This document shows, piece by piece, positions 56,440-64,000 of a DNA stretch of 64,000 bases. This DNA comes from Oasisia sp. SBJ-2009 (lineage: Eukaryota; Annelida; Polychaeta; Sabellida; Siboglinidae). The DNA lies in the NCBI GenBank assembly GCA_964017155.1, contig OZ024865.1:17589587-17653586 (forward strand). The letters run 5' to 3'. The translations under genes were made by a program, and so were the position numbers. Numbering within the stretch: the first letter of the stretch is position 1; every line of letters starts with the position of its first letter. The notes beneath the pieces were generated by a model. It made no database searches and was not told the origin of the DNA. It saw nothing but the letters and a program-made list of their open reading frames with translations.

Positions 56440-57770
56440 CTGGCGGTTAGATCACGCAAATTGCTCATTGGCCGACAACACTCTACTCTTAAATATGCCG
56501 AGGAAACACGCAAATTGAGACCTCCCACCGCGTTACTCAACTTGCTCTTCTCGCACTTATTGTAGTCGCATTGTTAAGAAAAAACTGAAATGTATCAATT
56601 ACTGAAAGATTTGTTGTAATTTTGAACAGATATTGTAATCAGTTACCCCCTCGTAGCTATGCAATGCTTCTCAGACAGCTGCGGATTTTATAATTATATA
56701 TTCATGTTACTGGTGTCACTATGTACATATCGTGTACTTATTGTTAGGTATATGTTGACCGTTACTTGGACTTAATAGCCAACATTTCGATTGCTAGCAG
56801 AAGGAGTGTAAACGAAAATGAACGAAACACCGTCGATCACGTAGTCAATTCGCAATAATGCTATTGTCGCGTATGTGGACTTAAACGTGTATATTCGAGC
56901 CACTCTACATTGGGTGATCAATAAATATAATTCAGAATGTATCCTGTTAGCATACAGTCGTTTGCCTTGTTTCGTGTTGCGTAAGAGTCAACTGCGTGTC
57001 AAGCTGTGTTCACGTGTCCTTTCGTGCAGACAACTATAACCGTTTTCCCTATAAACTCGTTTTTCACAATTTCAATTTGCCTCAATGTCGGGTGTACGTG
57101 AAAAACAAATTCGCATACAATTTATTGAAAGATATTGCGTATTTGCGTTGTAAAAACATTTATGTTTGGTGTAGGGCAATAATAAGTCGTAACATTGGCG
57201 ACTAACTTTTAATATCTGAAAAATTCAATGTGTGAATCTTCAGCGATGTGTCTTTGTAATCGATTGACATGAATATATTTGTGTACATATTAAAGAGGCA
57301 ATTGTGAAACGTCTTAGATGAATACGTTTAATGTCACACTATGTTAAACCAGCATTTCGATCACGCAAACTATGTCATCTGTCCCTTATTGTTCACTATT
57401 AAGTATGCCTAAGAAACAGGCAAGCTGAGACCTACCACTGTGCAAAACAAATCTCCCTACTCGCTGTGTCCTACGCGCGATTATTTTAAAGAAAATATGA
57501 TATGTTTAATATGAACTACTCTGCAAACTGACATTTGCTTTGTTTGTGTTGTGTAGGTGAAATGGTCACAGATTCCCCCGCCTGTTGATATCTTTTCGCG
57601 CAGACGGCAATAACCATTATTAATGTCAACTCTTCCAAATTATAAATCTGACCCAACATACGAATTAGCACTAAAAACAAATGTGAACAAAATTTAGGGG
57701 AAAACGTCGGGTTGATGATTCGTTGCACGCAATATGTTGTAAGTTCTCATATATATATGAATGTAATACA
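56440..57770. repeat. Diverged tandem duplication, no gene recognised
   Basis: Blocks such as 'atatgccgaggaaacacgcaaattgagacctcccac' near 56490 recur in altered form near 57405, and 56965-57060 recur near 57537-57620. The two halves are about 900 bp apart and well diverged. Confidence 0.4.
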
Positions 57771-58435
57771 CGTATATTTGACGTCAAAAGGCATAAAACA
57801 TACGGCAGACGCGGAGAGTGGTATGATGCCTTTCTGCTAAATTGTTGTTTTTTGTTTAGCGATACAACTTCTCCAGTTGTTATATGTTGACAGTAGGAGG
57901 TTCATGAAACAATCAATTTTTCCACTGTGTTCCTCTCCTCCTACTGTCCTCCCTGGTTTTACCTCTCATATCCCCAGTCGAAGCGAAAATGTGTTACTTT
58001 CACACACTTTTTTCTAGGCGTTGGTCTTGTCAAACTGACGTACCATGCATGCATGAATTATTACAATAACTTACCAGAGCTCATAGTAATTTTTCGTATC
58101 ATAAAATTTACAACATTTTGCACTGGAGTCGCCAGTTTACAACAAGTTAGCGTGCGGAGCACAGAAATCCCTTATACGGGTGGTACATGTAATCGTATGT
58201 TACCACCTTACCACTCATAGCCTCCTTTATGGTTAGTTTTGAAAATTAAATTGTAATTGGAAAATGGCTATGATATCCACACAAGACTGTCGCCATTCAT
58301 CAACATTTCAAGTGTTCTGTATATCATCAACGCAATGCCAACACCTCTATGTGTTATAATCCGTGCTACCAGGCAGTGTTTAGTAAAAAAAATACACTGA
58401 CGTAAGAAGCTTCATGATTGATTGGCATATGTTTG

Positions 58436-58443
58436 TATAAATA
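58436..58443 (+). promoter_or_regulatory. TATA box (TATAAATA) of the secreted Cys/Tyr-rich gene
   Basis: TATAAATA is followed about 30 bases later by a likely start site and a short untranslated exon ending at the donor GCG|GTAAGT (58513/58514). Confidence 0.5.
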
Positions 58444-58465
58444 CAGCGATATTTCCAGACTAAAC

Positions 58466-58513
58466 CACCACTTGCTTCAGAAGAAGATCTGTGGCCACAG
58501 CATTGTTTAAGCG
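58466..58513 (+). other. Predicted 5' untranslated exon of the secreted Cys/Tyr-rich gene
   Basis: It lies about 25-30 bases after the TATA box and ends at the consensus donor 58513/58514. It contains no ATG. The start coordinate is approximate. Confidence 0.35.
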
Positions 58514-59099
58514 GTAAGTACGATGCTTATTTGATTTCGTTTCTTTTAAGAATAGCAGCGTAGTGTAACACTGCCAATCACTCGCTCGTCACATTCAACA
58601 ACATCATTTCAATAGAAAGTCTAGAACGTGGGACATTTAAGCATAAAAAGGTTCTGCTTCCCGAGCAAAATTGCCAATAGGTATTGTTTAGAAACTTGAT
58701 ATTTTGTTTACTATCTGAAATTGTTACAGCCGAATTCAATCAAATTGTGAACATTAATCCAAGCTTAAAAGAGTAAATAAATAAACATTGAGAGGCTGTA
58801 ATCCTTAGACGTGCATATTGTTATTACAATAAGGTGAAATTAAATGAACAAAATAAAACGTAGGAGCTGGCACCCTCGCGTTAGGATCATAAGCTAGTTC
58901 TCTACTACAGCTCTCCACTCTGCTCTTACTAAGCAAACACCTTCAAGCACATTGGGCAAATATGAGAGTACAATCTGTCCTACAAATCCGTTTTCCTTTT
59001 AATATAAATTTCAAGTCGCCTTAAATAAATGTGTTGGTTATAGATTATTGGTTTACTACTCCAACATCCATACATTATTTCAGAAGAAGACACGACATA

Positions 59100-59154
59100 A
59101 TGGGAAAGTTTTGCATCGTGTTGCTGGTGCTCGTCGCTGCATATGCAGCGGAAG
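59100..59154 (+). CDS. Signal-peptide exon of the secreted Cys/Tyr-rich gene (copy 2)
   Basis: The acceptor 'ttatttcag' ends at 59083 and the ATG is at 59100. Eighteen codons read MGKFCIVLLVLVAAYAAE, a classic signal peptide, then the donor GGAAG|GTAAGA in phase 1. The next intron holds CA, TA and (TTCG)n microsatellites. Confidence 0.7.
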
Positions 59155-59220
59155 GTAAGAAAAAGTTTGTATTATGCTAGACAGGCGTAATATTCAGATC
59201 ATGCCGCACGAAAACACGAA

Positions 59221-59229
59221 CCTGCACGT

Positions 59230-59320
<91 letters not shown>
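59221..59320. repeat. (CA)n and (TA)n microsatellites
   Basis: CA repeats at about 59231-59261, then TA repeats to about 59317, inside the second intron of the secreted gene. Confidence 0.95.
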
Positions 59321-59323
<3 letters not shown>

Positions 59324-59356
59324 CCGTAAATACGTTTTAATATGTGTGTCCGTTAT

Positions 59357-60279
59357 TTCGTTCGTTCGTTCGTTCGTTCGTTCGTTCGTTCGTTCGTTCG
59401 TTCGTTCGTTCGTTCGTTCGTTCGTTCGTTCGTTCGTTCGTTCGTTCGTTCGTTCGTTCGTTCGTTCGTTCGTTCGTTCGTTCGTTCGTTCGTTCGTTCG
59501 TTCGTTCGTTCGTTCGTTCGTTCGTTCGTTCGTTCGTTCGTTCGTTCGTTCGTTCGTTCGTTCGTTCGTTCGTTCGTTCGTTCGTTCGTTCGTTCGTTCG
59601 TTCGTTCGTTCGTTCGTTCGTTCGTTCGTTCGTTCGTTCGTTCGTTCGTTCGTTCGTTCGTTCGTTCGTTCGTTCGTTCGTTCGTTCGTTCGTTCGTTCG
59701 TTCGTTCGTTCGTTCGTTCGTTCGTTCGTTCGTTCGTTCGTTCGTTCGTTCGTTCGTTCGTTCGTTCGTTCGTTCGTTCGTTCGTTCGTTCGTTCGTTCG
59801 TTCGTTCGTTCGTTCGTTCGTTCGTTCGTTCGTTCGTTCGTTCGTTCGTTCGTTCGTTCGTTCGTTCGTTCGTTCGTTCGTTCGTTCGTTCGTTCGTTCG
59901 TTCGTTCGTTCGTTCGTTCGTTCGTTCGTTCGTTCGTTCGTTCGTTCGTTCGTTCGTTCGTTCGTTCGTTCGTTCGTTCGTTCGTTCGTTCGTTCGTTCG
60001 TTCGTTCGTTCGTTCGTTCGTTCGTTCGTTCGTTCGTTCGTTCGTTCGTTCGTTCGTTCGTTCGTTCGTTCGTTCGTTCGTTCGTTCGTTCGTGCGTTCG
60101 TTCGTTAGTTCGTTCGTTCGTTCGTTCGTTCGTTCGTTCGTTCGTTCGTTCGTTCGTTCGTTCGTTCGTTCGTTCGTTCGTTCGTTCGTTCGTTCGTTCG
60201 TTCGTTCGTTCGTTCGTTCGTTCGTTCGTTCGTTCGTTCGTTCGTTCGTTCGTTCGTTCGTTCGTTAGTTCGTTCGTTC
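59357..60279. repeat. (TTCG)n tetranucleotide array, about 230 copies
   Basis: An almost perfect TTCG/CGTT array of about 920 bp within the intron 59155-60324, with single changes near 60093, 60107 and 60266. Open frames on the plus strand (VRSF repeats) are products of the repeat. Each unit carries a CpG. Confidence 0.97.
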
Positions 60280-60324
60280 TGACGTCGTTGCCTATTTGAT
60301 CGATAGTTGCCTTTTTTCCTTCAG

Positions 60325-60510
60325 CACACTTCCAGTTCGACGGATGTTGGAACGGCTACAACTACGATTGTTGCAGGAATCGTCGCGCTAACTTCTTCTA
60401 CCCGTCTCTGGTAAAGCCTCTGCCCTATTACTACTACTGTAATTCCCATAGGCGAGTCCTCTATGGCAGGTGCGAGTCACACCAATGCGTCACAAGTTAC
60501 GGAACTTGCG
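60325..60510 (+). CDS. Middle exon of the secreted Cys/Tyr-rich gene (copy 2)
   Basis: The acceptor 'ttttttccttcag' and donor TGCG|GTAAGT border 186 nt with phase 1 at both ends. It encodes 62 residues beginning AHFQFDGCWNGYNYDCC, with PLPYYYYC and regularly spaced Cys and Tyr. Because both ends are phase 1, it can be joined to either terminal exon. Disulphide-bonded secreted protein; family unknown. Confidence 0.7.
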
Positions 60511-60675
60511 GTAAGTACGGGGACGACATCTGTCAACAATGTCGTAGTTGTAGAAGTCGTCATATTGTACATGAAACCCGTTGAATATTACACGTTAAAA
60601 TAGGCGGATCCACAGAGTGAATTGAAGGCAGGACCAACATTTCCAATTGCCTCCACCTCCTCGTAACCCCACACA

Positions 60676-60679
60676 AAAA

Positions 60680-60769
<90 letters not shown>
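60676..60769. repeat. (CA)n microsatellite
   Basis: An uninterrupted CA repeat of about 94 bp, in the intron before exon 3A. Confidence 0.97.
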
Positions 60770-60773
<4 letters not shown>

Positions 60774-61248
60774 CGAGGATAGTACATACCGATCTTATAT
60801 ATGTGGAGCCGATGTTTCCCGTTGTGGGTCATTGGAACATCGGAAAACTGTGGAATGTTTGAATAATTATTCGCGGCGACGTTCTTTGTTTAAAAAGGCA
60901 ACTTCAACCCTTTCAAACTTGGCAAACATGGCAAATGTTATGTTGGCTGGGCACTTATGACGGCAATGAGTTTTTCACGTGATCACTGTACGTTTTATTT
61001 ACCAGAGGTTATACATAATGTTAACAAGTATTTGAAACTGTTAAAGAAAATAGCATTATGATGTGAAGGAAGATGTGCTAAACATGTCGGGCACGATAGT
61101 ATATTTTAGATATTTGTTTGGTTTCATCGGTACCTCCTGTCCGATTGGGACATGTGTTGTCTTAGCGGTTAATATATTTTAAGTCAAACTCCCTACACCG
61201 CAGCCGTATAATGAAAAACTAGTTAAAACGAGAAAATGTGTTGTTAAG

Positions 61249-61430
61249 GGTCGTGCGGCGATAGTTGTACTCACTACCACTCGCATTCATCCTATTACTA
61301 CTCGAGCTACTTCTACGGTCGCTACTACTACCAGTGTAACCGTGGATCATTGTACTACCGCTCGTGTGGACTGAACCAGTCGTACTACCCGGGACTTGGC
61401 CGTTGCGGTTCGTATATATTTTGCTCTTAA
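61249..61430 (+). CDS. Terminal exon 3A (copy 2), Tyr/Ser/Cys-rich
   Basis: The acceptor 'ttgttaag' ends at 61248. In phase 1 the exon encodes about 60 residues with runs of Tyr (SSYYYSSYFYGRYYYQC) and six Cys, and stops at 61428-61430. With the signal and middle exons it gives a predicted secreted protein of about 140 residues. It matches copy 1 at 1430-1611. Confidence 0.6.
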
Positions 61431-61799
61431 AACTAAGTAATATCCGTCAATACATGTTATGAATTATTGAACATATTTGACGTAAGACAAAGGTGAACAT
61501 CATAACTGTTGTAATATGTTGTTTTTCATTATTGTCACTGTGAGATACGTAATAGAAAATGCAAATTCCTGAAGTGTCAAACCTTCAAATCCTCGTCGAA
61601 TGTGCACTATTTGATAACAAAGAACTGATGTTAGGCTATAAGTTGATTTATTGCTCATCTAAATCTTCGAACTGCATAAATACAAATGTTAGACGTATTT
61701 TGTGAAATGATGAGCTTCTTGATTATTCCAAACAAACACAGTGCCTGTGGAAATCGTATATAATAAACATTTCGAAATATAAGCGTACGTATGTCACAG

Positions 61800-61990
61800 G
61801 CTGCAGAGAGTCTTACTGTGAGAGGTACAGCGGCTGGCAGTCGACCGTTTGCAACGGATGCAACCAATACGTGTACTGCAAGTGGGGACGTCCTCTTCGC
61901 TACAGGACATGCCACGGCTACAGAGGTTTCTTCGACTGCGAGAGCCGCCGTTGTGTCCATAGATGCAACAATTGCTGTGGCCATCGATAA
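61800..61990 (+). CDS. Terminal exon 3B (copy 2), Cys/Arg-rich
   Basis: The acceptor 'tatgtcacag' ends at 61799. In phase 1 the exon encodes about 63 residues with 11 Cys (CNGCNQYVYCKWG and CNNCCGHR among them) and stops at 61988-61990. It is a likely alternative to exon 3A, giving a protein of about 143 residues with a different, more basic and Cys-richer C-terminus. Confidence 0.55.
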
Positions 61991-64000
61991 GCAGACGGTA
62001 AAAAGGTAATCGAATAGACAGATTGTTATTGTCTTCGTCGTCGTCATTTGTAATTACTGCGACATAAGTTATTCTCTTTGAAGACGGTGGTGACGTGTTA
62101 GTATAATCAACGTGTAATGTGTATTCTACTATTCAGTGATGTATGCCATATTTGTTTCCCAAACCGTTTGTTTTTAATTCAATTATATCCATTCCACCTG
62201 AAGTCCTGTTTATTTCTAAGAAGGAACGTTGATACAATGGAATCGAATACAACGTATTAACTTAGTGCATAAATGTGCATATTATCTTCGCTGTTGTTAG
62301 ATGATATCATATTGAATGGCATAAATTGTTTCATTGTTTGCAGTGACGTTCACTGGTCTGTGTCTCTCATCGAAGAAAAAGCGAACAAGCGGACAAGAGC
62401 AGGCCGATTGCGCTCCGAACAAATACCAACACATTCGCTTGTTCGCTGTATGACTATGTGAATATATCACCAGAATAAAACATCTGCTTTGCAAAAATCT
62501 TTGGTGTGAGTGTTCTGGTGTCAAAAGATGATAACGTATTGCACAATAACTCAGTTCTTGACTAAGAGTTACTGTTGTGTCAAAATGTCCTTGTTTGTTT
62601 ATCATGTAGCCCGATATAGCCATTAATCTTAACAAGCCGTTTTCAAAACATGAAACCTTCCCCAAATGTCAGGTGGTACGACGCCCGAAAATTGCAAGCG
62701 TATTGTTCTGCAAACTACAACTTAGTCACGTTGCACGCAATACTGTTTGTAAGTTTTGATACTTATATACTTAACATATGAGAACATGACGGCCTTTGAA
62801 ATTAATTTAAGTACGGAGACGGCGGGTGTGCGTTCTTCGACGAGTTTCGACTTTTTTGCAATGGCTAACGCAGTTAAACGCGATTCATGCGAATATATCG
62901 AACGCAAACATGTCATGTGAGTTTATAACGGCGCTATAATGATACTGTCGTCATGTAATTCTAATTTCAATTTGCATTCACATCCTGTTACATCAGTCGA
63001 TTCGATAGTGTGCTAGTATTAATTGCATGCTAGAAGTTATGAAACAGCAGCACAACAAACAACCTCAACCCTTCCGTATATAACGAGGAAATAATACAAC
63101 TCAAGCCCCGCACATAAACATATACAACACGACACTAAAATAGCCACCCTGTCCCCAAAGTGTGAGTGTTAAACATCTTCCACATATATTCAATCCTCTC
63201 CAGTGTCGTATGTAGGTTGTCGTTAATGGGATGTGGTCAAACATTGTATTTCAAACAAATATTGCCAGTGTAAAGGGAAAGCATGGTCTTTCAAATGGCA
63301 CTGACGTTGTTTGTCATTTTACTGTCATTACATATTCCATCCCACAAGCCATCTTCGTAATGTTCTTTGCAGAAGAGCGTGCGAGAAAAGATGAAAAACA
63401 AATTCGCCGTCCAAGGAATCGTGTTGCACGACAACATAAAACCAGACAGTTCTTTTTTGTGGCTTTAACTTAAGCCTCAATAATATTCGGTTTTAGTTAT
63501 TCTTTCTGCTGCAAAATGAGAATATTCTGTGTTTCCAGAAGAAGCTTTGTTAAAAGTTAAAAACCGGCAGAGCACAAAAAGGACAGTTTCTCAAAGCAGT
63601 AATTAATTTTGATGAATGGCTCAGTGTATTTAGTACTTGAGAATTGTGCAACAACAAAGAAAACTGATAATATTACTCTCTTGTTTTTCTACGCAAATGA
63701 TTGTGTATATATGTCGGTAATAATAACAATAACGATAAGAAAGTTTATTCTCTCGAAGACATAGTAACTGAAAAGTTCAATAAGAACATTGCGACTGAGG
63801 AAATAATTATTTAATGTATCAATGCAGTCGCATCTAAAGTTACATAATTGTCCATTTAGAATTCAAACAAATAAATTAATCACACCATATTACAAAGACC
63901 CATTGTACGTTTTTAATATCCCTGAACTGTGAAGGCAAAATGAGGAAAACGGGAATTGTAAAAACAATGCGCCGTTGCATTAATTATTTCAACATAATTG

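Larger units (their letters stand above)
60997..64000 (+). repeat. Segmental duplicate of 1-2226 plus 19094-21058 (empty-site paralogue)
   Basis: Starting at 'atttaccagagg' (60997), this aligns with window base 1 onward at a few percent divergence. It lacks the LINE (173-1347) and the Polinton (2227-19087) and continues to the window end, where it still matches around 21058. It is the 3' half of the complete gene copy and shows the pre-insertion state of both insertion sites. Confidence 0.93.

Noticed and set aside
59316..60299. 327-residue VRSF repeat frame
   Set aside because: This is a translation of the (TTCG)n array lying within an intron.

Overview
This is an AT-rich animal genome segment. 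Introns with GT-AG borders and phase-matched exons, abundant microsatellites, non-LTR retrotransposon fragments, PIF/Harbinger remnants and a complete Polinton (Maverick) all point to a metazoan. The fibrinogen-related/EGF receptor-like gene and the secreted Cys/Tyr-rich gene suggest a marine invertebrate or basal chordate, but I cannot name the species.

Layout. 1-2226: 3' part of a secreted Cys/Tyr-rich gene (copy 1, two terminal exons), carrying a 5'-truncated LINE insertion (about 173-1347). 2227-19087: a 16,861-bp Polinton with long terminal inverted repeats (TIRs) and a 6-bp target duplication (gtcgtc), inserted about 50 bp after the stop of the last exon. 19094-about 21058: continuation of the split host locus. 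21.2-36.2 kb: gene-poor, repeat-rich DNA with AT and GT microsatellites, a tRNA-like SINE head, foldback repeats and broken Harbinger pieces. 36.4-39.0 kb: a two-exon gene for a membrane protein with two fibrinogen-like/EGF units. 39.2-46.4 kb: a 7.2-kb array of a 16-bp minisatellite with higher-order structure. 46.5-47.6 kb: a foldback element. 48.8-53.4 kb: minus-strand exons of an unidentified host gene with a LINE fragment and a MITE in its introns. 53.7-55.4 kb: a diverged duplicate of the receptor gene's 3' end, with an orphan transmembrane exon. 58.4-62.0 kb: a complete copy (copy 2) of the secreted Cys/Tyr-rich gene, with a (TTCG)n array of about 920 bp in an intron. 60997-64000 duplicates 1-2226 plus 19094-21058 and preserves both the empty Polinton site and the empty LINE site.

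The Polinton is divided into two arms. The left arm (plus strand except one spliced minus gene) holds replication and accessory genes: an RPA-like single-stranded-DNA-binding protein, an overlapping Cys/His protein, a small two-exon minus gene with TATA box and poly(A) signal, and protein-primed-type DNA polymerase B preceded by a spliced zinc-finger exon. The right arm (all minus) is a tightly packed virion and integration cluster: FtsK/HerA-type packaging ATPase, two small conserved proteins, integrase with chromodomain, a small membrane protein, penton-like minor capsid protein, pVI/pX-like protein, double-jelly-roll major capsid protein and adenain-like protease. Everything except the polymerase gene appears intact. 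The polymerase gene has one nonsense codon in its upstream exon and a frame break at a seven-A run. The left TIR carries repeated E2F-like plus ATF/CRE-like motifs, one copy lying just upstream of the first TATA box.
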